DNA of 64,000 nt from Galbibacter sp048266365 (GTDB lineage Bacteria; Bacteroidota; Bacteroidia; Flavobacteriales; Flavobacteriaceae), in assembly GCF_048266365.1 (NCBI RefSeq), contig NZ_JBLWZP010000003.1:62001-126000 (forward strand), in the 5' to 3' direction. The notes under the pieces were generated by a model. It did not search any database, was not told where the DNA came from, and worked only from the letters and a program-made list of their open reading frames with translations. Every line of letters starts with the position of its first letter. Position 1 is the first letter of the stretch. The position numbers and the translations under genes were made by a program. Shown one piece after another: positions 36,608 to 45,686 of this stretch.

Positions 36608-36902
36608 AAGACAAGATTTTACAGAATTGTGGAGCCTTTTTTATATCACATAATACAGAGTAAGTACAGAATCGTTATATTTTTTGTTTTGACATTTCTC
36701 TTGATTACAAATACTATTATTTTGTTGCAAGAAATATTATTGATGAAATACTTAAATCCATCATTATAAGTGGATAGGCTCTAACTTTATTATCAATATC
36801 AGGATCAATACCTATTCCTGCATATATTCTATAACCATCACCACTGTTTTAAGAAATTCAAATTATACAGTCAAAATAAGTTAACTAAATATATTCAATA
36901 GA

Positions 36903-37931
36903 CTATATTTTTGCTACGTCTTTGTTATTTGGAAAGTCCTCTAAAATACTTTGTTTTAAAGAATCTTTAGTAATCATCCCCCCTCCTCCTAATTGGAGTA
37001 AGCGAGTTGCTTCAATCCATTGACCTTTTCCAGTTATACCATTAGGAACAAGTGACAAGTCCCCTCCTGCACGTAACCAGATTCCTTTATCTTCTATGCC
37101 CCTTGGATAAAGTTTACAAAGAATTTCAAACAATTTATTTTCAAGTGTTTGGATGTTAGAACTTTGCGTATTGAATTCTAATTGGTTAATTATACCGAAA
37201 AGAAAAGCAGAGACATTTTTAGAAGCATAGGGTTGAGATCCAATATTATCCATTTCCCCTTTGTCATTAACCAAATCTGAAATACCTCGTAATAGTAAGC
37301 TTTTTACAGACGGTCTAGTTTGGCAAACTCTTAAAAAGCCTAACCCTTCCATTTCAATGGCTAATGCATGACTTGCGTTTTGTTTAATATGTTTGTGCAA
37401 ATCTGATTGATATGAAGAATCTACTTTTTCGCCAGAAGCAATTGTCCCAGTAAAAGTTTTAATTTCTGAAGAAAATTTGGATTCTGTTAATTCTTGAAGA
37501 ATGTTTTTCCAGTTAATAGAATTTGAATAAGTGCTAGCTAGTCTTTCTAAATCATAGGATGATGCTCCAAACTGTGGTCTAGGTTTGAAATTTAGCCCTT
37601 CTGCTTTGCCGCGCTCGTATCCAATAACGTCTGTGCCAATGACAATGTCTCCTACCGAAACATCCTTTAAACCACCTGCAACACCAACATAAAAAACATA
37701 TTCTGGATTAAAATATTCTAATGCTCTTTCTGTTTCCAACGCAGCATTTACATTAGTTTGGTCAGTTCGACCTACAATTATGTCAATTTCAATATCACCC
37801 TTAGAAAAAGTCCCTTTAACGTAGTCGGTTCCTGTATTAGGGTGTGTTTCAACTGTTTTATTTTTTAGATGTAATTCAACTGCTTTACGTTCTACTTCAA
37901 GAGCTGTAAGTATTACTATCGGGTATTTCAT
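36903..37931 (-). CDS. Predicted conflict-system effector: nucleoside phosphorylase/nucleosidase domain fused to effector-associated domain (EAD1-like)
   Basis: The protein has 342 residues. Residues 1-250 form a PNP/MTAN-superfamily fold, seen in YPIVILTALEVERKAVE, FYVGVAGGLKDVSVGDIVIG, LAIEMEGLGFLRV (ribose-contacting MEG) and LLRGISDLVNDKG with the catalytic Asp. Residues 263-342 form a separate domain (KLYPRGIEDKGIWLRAGG, ITGKGQW, LEDFPNN) that is repeated at the C-terminus of the upstream GAP1-like protein. Superfamily members in other anti-phage systems can cleave ATP or other nucleotides at the N-glycosidic bond. I infer a nucleotide-depleting suicide effector recruited by like-with-like domain contact. 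It is the last gene of the operon, with a 4-bp overlap. Confidence 0.8.
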   Translation of the reverse strand: MKYPIVILTALEVERKAVELHLKNKTVETHPNTGTDYVKGTFSKGDIEIDIIVGRTDQTNVNAALETERALEYFNPEYVFYVGVAGGLKDVSVGDIVIGTDVIGYERGKAEGLNFKPRPQFGASSYDLERLASTYSNSINWKNILQELTESKFSSEIKTFTGTIASGEKVDSSYQSDLHKHIKQNASHALAIEMEGLGFLRVCQTRPSVKSLLLRGISDLVNDKGEMDNIGSQPYASKNVSAFLFGIINQLEFNTQSSNIQTLENKLFEILCKLYPRGIEDKGIWLRAGGDLSLVPNGITGKGQWIEATRLLQLGGGGMITKDSLKQSILEDFPNNKDVAKI

Positions 37932-40423
37932 ATTGTTTGTCTTAATTTTTTTAATATTTCATCGTTCGGAAATTCTTCTAACATCTTATTTATTAGAAGT
38001 AACACTTTTGGATCACCGCCATTTCTCATAATATAAACGGCATGATTCCAGATTTCCCTACCAGTTATTTTTAGGGGTAAATCACTATCATGTCCACCAG
38101 CATTACTCCAGATACCATTTTGGTCAGCACCTTTAGGGTATAATTTAATTGCTTGGTTTGTGAAAATTTCCCACCAATCGTCAGTACTAATAGTGCTGGA
38201 GAGAACTCCAGAAAATGATAGTGAAAAGCGCTGAAATACATTAAATAACTCTTCACATTGCTGAATAGCTAGCTTTAAATCTGATCGCCACGATATAACA
38301 CTACTGATGTGTGAAGCTATTGATTTCCATTGTCTATTTCTTATTCTTTCACCAAGAATTATAGCTTCAGAATTTGAAAATCTATTGTTATCAATTAAGG
38401 ATATAACAAGTTTCTTATCAATATTTGGAAATACTTCCAATATCTTAATTTTGGAAGTTGTATCGACCGTTGGACTTATGATAAAGCCATTTATGGTTTC
38501 ATCTTTTTGTATTTCTTGTCTTAATGTTGGTTCTAATTCAGCAAGTGATAATGTTCCTTTAGCTATTGATATAAGGCAGGTATGAGCCGTTTTCTTTAGA
38601 AAGTTGTTTTTAGTTTGACCAGATAATATTAACCAAATGTCTTTTCTGCGTGGGTAATTACTTAAATCATCATTTGAAGAAGAGCTTATTTTTTCTAACA
38701 GATAATCATCAAATAACTTACCATCAATCAAGTTATCTAATATTTCGTTTAAGATTTTATTAGGGTGACTAAAACCATCCCAGACATTATTTCCTTGATT
38801 AGTAAACTCTAGCCATATTTTATGCCACCCTGAGCTATCGAGTACGATATTCTTACTAAGTAATTTCGGATTTTTGCTGCAAATCTCTCCAGATAATACA
38901 TAAAGCCTTTCATCATCAAAATTCAGAGAAGATAATAGAAATTTTTCGGGAAGTGTTTTTTTAGCCATTATTCTTAATGCTCCAAATTCATTTGGAGTAT
39001 TGTCGATACTTAATTGTTTTTTTAGGGCATCATTAATAGAGTGATTTATTAATACTATAGTGCTATGCAGAAATATCCATCTATTTTCATATGCGAATTG
39101 TAATATCTTTTTTTCGACTTCTTTTTTGAGCCTTGGAATGGATGATACAATGTCCTTTTCCGCATTTTTTGGTAATAAAGAGCCAAGTTTTTCAATAAGT
39201 TTTGGTTCTACCTTAATCCAATCCCAGAATAGTTCAGCATAATTTTTTTTCCATCTTTTCAAACCAACCGAGATATACTTTTTCACAGGATTGCTCCACC
39301 AAGCAGATTTAGTATCTTCAAATGCTTTATTGATTAGAGCAGGAATAGTTTTGCTACTTTTTTCCTCAAAAATATTTTTCTCTAGCCAAGTGTTTAGTGG
39401 TTCAACAATCCTTTTTTCGGCGTTTTCAAAACCAGACCAATCGGCATTTGTGATTATATTAATTTCTGCAATGCCCGCTGTAGGCAATTTGTTTAATATC
39501 ACATTAAACAATTTTTCCTTGGGTTGTAATGAAGATTGAGTTTTAGTGGTGTACTTAGAGACTAGATCAGCAAATATGATTAGTTTCTTTAAGGTAACAT
39601 CAGTTTCGATTCCTTTGTATGTAGGAATCATTTTTTCAAATTGAGATATATCGTCTATATCCTTTGGGACAATTGAGAAATCTGAAAGTAGCTGTGATAA
39701 TTCCTTCGCTTTAAAAGTATAACCAGCTAGATAATGAGCCGTTTGAGTTTTCAAACTCGCTGAATCGTTATAGTCTATTAGCTTAAAATCTGTATTTGTC
39801 CAGTTTGGTTTTATGCTATCTGGTATGTAGACTAAATTTAGAAGGTTTTTATCTATTTTTTGAGGGTCGAATGCAGCACCAATTTTAATACTTTTTTTAA
39901 TTTCCTTAGGGATAGCTGGCCAGATATTACTAATCCAATTTAGGTATCCCTCTTTGCCTATCCAAACAATAGTATTATTACTGGAATGATGTTCAATGAC
40001 GTTATTTATAGCATAGGACATACGGTTGTCTTCTTTTTTAGATATGTCATCACCGTCATTATTTTTAAAATTGATGGGATTTAGAGCAATAGATTTATCA
40101 ATTGAGGTTAAATGGTGTTTTAAAATTTGAGTTATGTCCTTTATTAGCAATAAGTCTTTCTCTTTAATTATAAGAGCATGAGAAAAAACACGACCTTTTC
40201 TCACCCCTTTCGATGTGTCTGGAAATGTTTTTATTAGTATAAAATGGTTGTCTTTCCAAAACCCTCTTATTATTGGATTTTCGAGTTCACCATTAGGCGG
40301 ACGATCAATTAAATCTGTAGAACTAGCAAAACGAATTGGAGTTGTTGCATCAGTATAAGAAGATTTTAATAAAGAATATGAGCCGTTGTCATCACCACAT
40401 ATCACCTGATGTATTTCAATCAT
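37928..40423 (-). CDS. GTPase-associated protein GAP1-like, with C-terminal EAD1-like domain
   Basis: The 831-residue protein has an N-terminus (IEIHQVICGDDNGSYSLLKSS, FSHALIIKEKDL) that resembles the GAP1 N-terminal domain described for GTPase-coupled conflict systems. The large middle part is helical with no recognised catalytic motif. Residues 754-831 (KLYPKGADQNGIWSNAGG, KITGREIW, LEEFPND) are a clear homologue of the effector's C-terminus. It likely links the GTPases to the effector. It overlaps both neighbours by 4 bp (ATGA), so the stoichiometry is probably coupled. The N-terminal family assignment is from memory of the pattern; the shared domain is directly visible. Confidence 0.75.
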   Translation of the reverse strand: MIEIHQVICGDDNGSYSLLKSSYTDATTPIRFASSTDLIDRPPNGELENPIIRGFWKDNHFILIKTFPDTSKGVRKGRVFSHALIIKEKDLLLIKDITQILKHHLTSIDKSIALNPINFKNNDGDDISKKEDNRMSYAINNVIEHHSSNNTIVWIGKEGYLNWISNIWPAIPKEIKKSIKIGAAFDPQKIDKNLLNLVYIPDSIKPNWTNTDFKLIDYNDSASLKTQTAHYLAGYTFKAKELSQLLSDFSIVPKDIDDISQFEKMIPTYKGIETDVTLKKLIIFADLVSKYTTKTQSSLQPKEKLFNVILNKLPTAGIAEINIITNADWSGFENAEKRIVEPLNTWLEKNIFEEKSSKTIPALINKAFEDTKSAWWSNPVKKYISVGLKRWKKNYAELFWDWIKVEPKLIEKLGSLLPKNAEKDIVSSIPRLKKEVEKKILQFAYENRWIFLHSTIVLINHSINDALKKQLSIDNTPNEFGALRIMAKKTLPEKFLLSSLNFDDERLYVLSGEICSKNPKLLSKNIVLDSSGWHKIWLEFTNQGNNVWDGFSHPNKILNEILDNLIDGKLFDDYLLEKISSSSNDDLSNYPRRKDIWLILSGQTKNNFLKKTAHTCLISIAKGTLSLAELEPTLRQEIQKDETINGFIISPTVDTTSKIKILEVFPNIDKKLVISLIDNNRFSNSEAIILGERIRNRQWKSIASHISSVISWRSDLKLAIQQCEELFNVFQRFSLSFSGVLSSTISTDDWWEIFTNQAIKLYPKGADQNGIWSNAGGHDSDLPLKITGREIWNHAVYIMRNGGDPKVLLLINKMLEEFPNDEILKKLRQTI

Positions 40424-41250
40424 AAATCTAATGCTATTTCAATTAATCGTGTTAAATCGGGTTGTCTAGGGTTGTCATCAAGAACAATGTAGCCAAATGA
40501 TTCTGGCATTTCATCTAAGTATTTGTCCTTAGCTTCTTGATTGTCTAGAGGGAATTCTTGAGCCGAAAGACCAATGATTTTATAACTTTCATTATCCCAT
40601 ATGGATTCTACAAAGTGGTTAAATAGAGGCACCTTCTCTTTGAGAATTTCAAGCGGAGAAAGATCAGTATTTAATTCATCCCAACATGTCATGACAACTA
40701 GTAGTTTAGGTGTGCTAATTCTAGATTTAACACCAGTGTTTCTGGCGTGCAATAATGCTTGTAATAACTCAATAAAATGATATTGCTCGGATAACTTTGT
40801 ATCAACATTATCTCTGTTCGGTGAGCTATCAATATTTGGAGAGCCAGCCTGACTTAGATCATAAATGGGATAAATCTCCCCTGGTCGAATAAACAATATC
40901 CAACGATCATTAGATTTTGCTCTATCTGCCCAATTCTTATCAAACTCCATCAATTGAGTTATTCTGCGAACTTGCTCACCACCATAATCCTTGAATTCTA
41001 GGTCAAATTCTTTGTCATCAAGTATAACAGGAATCACTACACTTAGATTTTCTTCAGCAGGAGTAGCATTTGTCTCTTCTCCTGATGCTAATCGGTCGTA
41101 TGCGTTTTTTATCCCAGTAATGTTATCAGGCATTTTCCGTAATTTAACCTTTCCAGACTTGTCTAGAAACCTAGCCCATAATTGTGCTTGAAATGTAGTT
41201 TTTCCAGATTTAGGAGGCCCTATAATTAGGATTGAGTTACTGGTTTCCAT
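40420..41250 (-). CDS. TRAFAC-type GTPase (DO-GTPase1-like)
   Basis: The 276-residue P-loop protein has Walker A GPPKSGKT at residues 11-18, a G3-like DYGGE at 88-92 and a G4-like MTCWDEL near residue 187 in place of NKxD. It has no membrane segment. It fits the first of two GTPases that occur side by side in GAP1-type conflict operons. Its stop overlaps the GAP1-like start by 4 bp and its start overlaps the end of the second GTPase gene by 14 bp. It may act as the nucleotide-gated switch controlling the effector module. Confidence 0.75.
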   Translation of the reverse strand: METSNSILIIGPPKSGKTTFQAQLWARFLDKSGKVKLRKMPDNITGIKNAYDRLASGEETNATPAEENLSVVIPVILDDKEFDLEFKDYGGEQVRRITQLMEFDKNWADRAKSNDRWILFIRPGEIYPIYDLSQAGSPNIDSSPNRDNVDTKLSEQYHFIELLQALLHARNTGVKSRISTPKLLVVMTCWDELNTDLSPLEILKEKVPLFNHFVESIWDNESYKIIGLSAQEFPLDNQEAKDKYLDEMPESFGYIVLDDNPRQPDLTRLIEIALDL

Positions 41251-42217
41251 AGCTGCCCGTATATTTAAAAAAATAGTCTTCAGTATCTCCTATTTCAGGA
41301 GTTAAAGTGAACTTTTTCGGAGTGTTTAGTTTGTCTAATAAATATTCTGTTACCTGTAGATTATTCTCATGACAAAGCTTGTCAGGGTCTTTTTTAGAAT
41401 AATTACTAATCTCTATAATATTGGCATCTGGAAATGACTCTTTGAGTGACTTTTCTACAGCTTGTTTAATATTCTCGCGAATATTGTCAATGAGATCTGA
41501 TTTAGACCATACTATTGTTATTGGTCTTCCATTTAAGTTTGCGGCAACCTGAGCAGCTAATTGTGCTATTCGCTGTTTTTCTCTACCTCTTTTTTTAATA
41601 AGTGCCTCACAATCAATGAAAAAAATGAAAGCAACAGAGTTTTCATAAATCCATCGAGCATTTTTGACATTACTATCATTCACATTTGTTGACCACTGGG
41701 TAAATACTTCGCCCGAAGAGTCAGCAAAGATCAAATCATAAAAATGGTTTTCTTTTCGTAGGGCTAAGTGCAAAAGACTATAAAAATCTGGGTTACTTGG
41801 CGTTGGCTCAGGAAAATCAACTGTGCCATCAGATTTTAAACGTAAGTACATTGCAAGCTTTTCCCATCCAACAAGAGTATAGCTTCCAACAAAATTCCAG
41901 TTTTTAAATCTTTTTCCATTATACAAAAGTGTGTACAGCATTCCTAAGTAGGATGTCTTTCCAGCATTTGCAGCTCCGATTATACCTATTATTGAAGGTT
42001 CTCCCCTGTGTGAAACTATAACGAGATTTTCGGGATGAAGTTCTAATCCAGACCAAGATAATGTCTTAGACTTTGAAATTGTCTTTTTTTTATTATCGGT
42101 TGAACTTTGATTGTTAGTTTGTTTCCAGTTAGAACAACTATCATACTCTAAAGTGCCATGATTGGCACAAAGGCCTTTAGGTGCAGTACATTCTTTATTT
42201 GAACATCTATTTTGCAT
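41237..42217 (-). CDS. Second TRAFAC-type GTPase with N-terminal Cys-rich motif (DO-GTPase2-like)
   Basis: The 326-residue protein begins with C5, C10, C17 and C28 plus H20, a likely zinc-binding knuckle. The GTPase domain follows: Walker A GAANAGKT at 81-88, G3-like DSSGE in LIFADSSGEVF and G4-like SKSD in ITIVWSKSDLI. It has no membrane span. The zinc-binding start could contact nucleic acid or a protein partner and so act as the sensor; this is inference. It begins 6 bp after the GASH-like gene and overlaps the next GTPase by 14 bp. Confidence 0.75.
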   Translation of the reverse strand: MQNRCSNKECTAPKGLCANHGTLEYDSCSNWKQTNNQSSTDNKKKTISKSKTLSWSGLELHPENLVIVSHRGEPSIIGIIGAANAGKTSYLGMLYTLLYNGKRFKNWNFVGSYTLVGWEKLAMYLRLKSDGTVDFPEPTPSNPDFYSLLHLALRKENHFYDLIFADSSGEVFTQWSTNVNDSNVKNARWIYENSVAFIFFIDCEALIKKRGREKQRIAQLAAQVAANLNGRPITIVWSKSDLIDNIRENIKQAVEKSLKESFPDANIIEISNYSKKDPDKLCHENNLQVTEYLLDKLNTPKKFTLTPEIGDTEDYFFKYTGSYGNQ

Positions 42218-42223
42218 ATCACG

Positions 42224-43510
42224 TTATTTCGCATTGGCTATTTTAATAGCTTGTAGATCGTGTAAAAGCCATACAGCAAAATCGCCTAGATTAATTTTGT
42301 TATCCTTACTCAGGCCAGTTTCTGAATAAATATCATAAGAATCATTTGAAACATTATTGGAGATACCAACAAGCAATTGTTTTCGCTTATCTGTGTCGTT
42401 GTTTAATTTGGTTAATAACCACATGAAAGCGTTGGGAATTTGTTTGGACTCCTTAATAAATTTATCTAAATCCACTTCTTTATCCACTTCATCAGGATAA
42501 AGACCTTTGAGTGTTTCTTTTAGTAGGTAATCTACACTGATTGGATATATAGGATTCACCATTTTGGCTAAATCGATAGCCATAATAATCGCTGCAGAAA
42601 CTGGACTCAATTCCCTATATGAGGTTTTAATGCTATTGGAGAATAAAGACTCCTTCCACCAAAGTAGTTTGCTTCTTAGATTAGAGGCAGCTATCCCAGA
42701 GGAAACCTCGCTACCTATATTTTCGATATAAGCAGCAATCAATTGCATATTTTCATTGATAGACCTCTGTATTTCTTCTATTGATTTCGTTTGATGAGTT
42801 AGGACATTATTAATGGCAGATGCAATTGCTTTACCAGCAATTTTGCCAAAATCAGATGTCCAATTTTGATTGCTATTCGGCCAGTATCTATTGGAGTCTT
42901 CCAAACTGCGATTCACTCCGTCATTGTCTACGGTAGATGCTCCTGCCGCTGCCCTAAGCCTTTGGACTAAGTTATCCGAATTAAGGATTTTGCTAGTTAC
43001 TTTACGTTCAGGTAATGAAAAATCAGGTAATTTAACGTCAATAATGCTACTCCAAGATTTTTGAGCGGATATTTCTATCTTATTCCCTAATTCCAATAAG
43101 AATCCCGAAAGAACAGTATTTTCTTGGTTAGATAATTTGTAGTATCGGATAGAGTTACGTGCAGATAACCATATAATTGCGGCAGATTTTTCGTCTTTAG
43201 CAATTTGACTCAGTGCCTGAAGAATTACAGCTCGTATATAAGTTATGCTCTTATCGTTTGTAGCAGTAACACTGTTTTTAAAGGCAGGCCATTTACTTAT
43301 AATAATTCTTTCAACCTCGGAAACAACAGGGTCATTTTCTGAAATGAAAGGATCAATAGCAACAAGTGTAAAAGGAATAATTTTTTCTTTCTTTTTGTTT
43401 AGCCTTTTAACTACTTCTGTGACGGCTTTTTTAAGACTATCAATGTTCCCTGAATCAGCAGTTTTGATGAATTGGTTGTCAAGGTAAGTCTGTAATATGG
43501 TTTCGGACAT
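42224..43510 (-). CDS. All-helical GTPase-associated protein (GASH-like)
   Basis: The 428-residue protein is almost entirely predicted helix, with no signal peptide, membrane span or catalytic motif. Its first-gene position, length and segments such as LPDFSLPERKVTSKILNSD and SKLLWWKESLFSNSIKTSYRE match the all-helical GASH proteins that lead GTPase-associated conflict operons. Function is unknown; it may be a scaffold or sensor. The four downstream genes are tightly packed, so one promoter upstream of 43510 should drive all five. A near-consensus -7 box (GATATTTG on the minus strand, 43538-43531) lies just upstream. Confidence 0.72.
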   Translation of the reverse strand: MSETILQTYLDNQFIKTADSGNIDSLKKAVTEVVKRLNKKKEKIIPFTLVAIDPFISENDPVVSEVERIIISKWPAFKNSVTATNDKSITYIRAVILQALSQIAKDEKSAAIIWLSARNSIRYYKLSNQENTVLSGFLLELGNKIEISAQKSWSSIIDVKLPDFSLPERKVTSKILNSDNLVQRLRAAAGASTVDNDGVNRSLEDSNRYWPNSNQNWTSDFGKIAGKAIASAINNVLTHQTKSIEEIQRSINENMQLIAAYIENIGSEVSSGIAASNLRSKLLWWKESLFSNSIKTSYRELSPVSAAIIMAIDLAKMVNPIYPISVDYLLKETLKGLYPDEVDKEVDLDKFIKESKQIPNAFMWLLTKLNNDTDKRKQLLVGISNNVSNDSYDIYSETGLSKDNKINLGDFAVWLLHDLQAIKIANAK

Positions 43511-43746
43511 AAATCTGCTTTTAATTCCTACAAATATCGATAATTAATTTCTTTTTGAAAGGAGGCTAATGAACTAAGTTATCAACTTTTATTTATTGGT
43601 CAACTAATTGTAGTAATCTTTTTGAAGGAATCTTTGATTTAATTTCCATAATTTATGTTATGAACAATCCTGAAATTTTAGTTTACACCGATTCATGGTA
43701 GAATAAATAATTGCATGACCTACTTCCTACCGACATAAAGATTTGT

Positions 43747-44436
43747 TTAATTAATAATAATATCTATTTTCTCCATCAACATTTTAAAGCGTTCTTCGCG
43801 AATTAATGGATGGATGTGCATGGCTAAAATTTCATCTGCCTGTGGATGGTTTTTAATAGTTTTTAATTCCTCTTTAATGTACAGTTGTACGTTTTCTTCA
43901 CTTGCTAGTATTTCCTCCACGATTGTAGTTCTGTTATCCAATAAATAGATTATGTCCTCGAAATCGTGGCTGCCATAAAAATCATTTTTACCCCGGTCTT
44001 TAAAGGCTTCCAATTTGGTAGCTAGGAAATAAGGTGAGGGCAGTATACTTATGGTTATTCCGTCTGGTAATTCTACTTGTTGTGTAAATTTGAAACCTGG
44101 TTTGTACCATATATTTGAAACACCAATACTACTGTCTTCTGCTGGCATGATGTCAATGGCAATGTCTTGGAATTTATAGGAGCAAATGGAGTGACCCTCT
44201 GGGTCAGGAGAAAACCCAAGTTCAGAAAGTCTTTCTTGCATTTGAGCCCATTCAGAATAATTTGCCAAATTGATGGTCATGTCAATGTCAGTAGTTGGAC
44301 GAATTTCCTCAGCTGCTGGGTCATCGGTATATAAACTGATGACTGCTCCACCAATAAAAACCATTTTTTCGTTCAATTCTTCTAGCCCTTTCGCAACTTG
44401 AGCTACTAATGCAAGATTGATGACTTTATTATGCAT
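43747..44436 (-). CDS. Nucleotidyltransferase, AbiEii/AbiGii-like toxin
   Basis: The 229-residue polymerase-beta-type NTase has FIGGAVISLYTDDP (GG motif) followed by RPTTDIDMTI, the paired Asp metal site, and a second AIDIMP element. LATKLEAFKDRGKNDFYGSHDFEDIIYLL is the typical AbiEii-like C-terminal segment. Such toxins transfer nucleotides to tRNA or other targets in type IV toxin-antitoxin or abortive infection systems. It overlaps the upstream HTH gene by 8 bp. The protein is shorter than classical AbiEii (about 300 residues). Confidence 0.83.
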   Translation of the reverse strand: MHNKVINLALVAQVAKGLEELNEKMVFIGGAVISLYTDDPAAEEIRPTTDIDMTINLANYSEWAQMQERLSELGFSPDPEGHSICSYKFQDIAIDIMPAEDSSIGVSNIWYKPGFKFTQQVELPDGITISILPSPYFLATKLEAFKDRGKNDFYGSHDFEDIIYLLDNRTTIVEEILASEENVQLYIKEELKTIKNHPQADEILAMHIHPLIREERFKMLMEKIDIIIN

Positions 44437-44950
44437 TTTGTATTCTTTTTTCCAGTTCTTTTTTTGCTATTTCTTTTTCTCTAACTCTTCCCACTCTAAT
44501 AGCATCTACCAATGTTAGTAATTCATAAAGCTCTTTATCCTTCAATGAAGCTTCAACAACAGTGTTGTATAATGGTTCTATTGCCTGACCTCTTTCTTGA
44601 CCTTTAGCATAGGGCCAAACATATTTGTCATTGGCGTGGATTATATTATTTAATGGCTCTGCTGAATGTGCTGTTAACATGCCTCTTACAATGGGGCCTG
44701 GTTGTTGTGGAAATGCATAGGCTACACCATGTATCAAGAATTCTTTAAATGCCAATTTATTTACTTTTTTTCTTGTAGCATCAATCAATCCTGCATATTT
44801 GGAACGATTTAATGATTGGCTTACTTCCGATTGGCTTATTCCTAATTCTTCGGCGACTGTATGATGAAACCATGATTGCTTACCTAAAGCTATTATTTTC
44901 AGGAGTATTACAATGTCTTGAGGCTTTAAATTATTTTTAGTTTTTAGCAT
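44429..44950 (-). CDS. HTH antitoxin/autoregulator partner of the nucleotidyltransferase
   Basis: The 173-residue protein has a winged helix-turn-helix near residues 22-60 (LGKQSWFHHTVAEELGISQSEVSQSLNRSKYAGLID). The C-terminal part is helical and charged. It lies directly upstream of, and overlaps, the NTase toxin gene, the usual order for an antitoxin that represses its own operon. Two copies of a strong dyad-containing motif immediately upstream are the likely operators. It does not look like classical AbiEi, so this is a variant pair. Confidence 0.75.
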   Translation of the reverse strand: MLKTKNNLKPQDIVILLKIIALGKQSWFHHTVAEELGISQSEVSQSLNRSKYAGLIDATRKKVNKLAFKEFLIHGVAYAFPQQPGPIVRGMLTAHSAEPLNNIIHANDKYVWPYAKGQERGQAIEPLYNTVVEASLKDKELYELLTLVDAIRVGRVREKEIAKKELEKRIQNA

Positions 44951-44955
44951 GATAT

Positions 44956-45046
44956 TTCATATTGCGATATGCAATATTAAGAATTAAAATGTTGTAAAAC
45001 AATATTTTATTTAATTGCATTTCATATTGCGATATGCGATATGCAA
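44956..45046 (-). promoter_or_regulatory. Repeated dyad operators of the NTase toxin-antitoxin operon
   Basis: A 17-bp exact direct repeat, TTCATATTGCGATATGC, occurs at 44956-44972 and 45021-45037. The first copy is part of a dyad ATATTGC-GATAT-GCAATAT (44959-44977) with perfect 7-bp arms, only 6 bp before the HTH start codon. The second copy continues into another GATATGC unit. The spacing of 65 bp (about six helical turns) would allow cooperative binding. Confidence 0.75.
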
Positions 45047-45431
45047 CTATTTGAGAGACTAATTCAGTTTCCAATATGTGGAATAATAGGGACAAAACTT
45101 ATTTCGAAACAATTCTCAATACTTTGAATTCATATGTATTAGTTCCCTTCCTGATAGTTACCGATTCTTCATAATAGGGTTTTTATATCCTCCCCGCCGT
45201 AACTGTTATTCTTTTTTTGACCGCAAAACACCAACATTTTAGACTTGACCGGACTGCATAACCAGGCTCCTACGTCGCACTTTTTATAAGTCCTTTTCAA
45301 TCCAAAATATTGAAAATCGTGTAAGCATCAAAAAAGGATAACAGCTATACGGCTCTATGGGAAGTAAATCAAAACCAGTTTATCATGAAATCATCAATAA
45401 CATATCAATTCGGAAGTGAAACTAAAAACAA

Positions 45432-45686
45432 ATCAAAAAACATTTGACCTTTCATGTTGCCCGGCACACATTCGCCACAACTATAACACTACTCAACAAT
45501 GTTCCGTTGGAAACGGTCTCCAAATTATTAGGACACACCAAATTATCCACAACGCAGAGGTACGCCAGGGTCGTAGAAAAGAAAATCAGTACGGACATGA
45601 ACAGACTTAGAGGGATATTGAATAATTCTCAAAGCAATACTAAGGCGAAGTCGACGGAATATCCCCACTTGAAAGTCATTCAATAG
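45432..45686 (+). pseudogene. Tyrosine integrase C-terminal remnant
   Basis: The in-frame text IKKHLTFHVARHTFATTITL, LLGHTKLSTTQRYARV and EKKISTDMNRLRG matches the last ~70 residues of the intact integrase (HxxR, H and catalytic Tyr boxes). It lacks everything upstream and has no proper start. The preceding ~380 bp show no integrase homology. With the intact integrase at 35316 it brackets the GTPase system and the toxin-antitoxin pair, consistent with stacked insertions. Confidence 0.85.

Noticed and set aside
45416..45610. 64-residue ORF overlapping the integrase remnant in another frame
   Set aside because: The other frame carries the integrase HxxR and Tyr boxes, so this one is a shadow.
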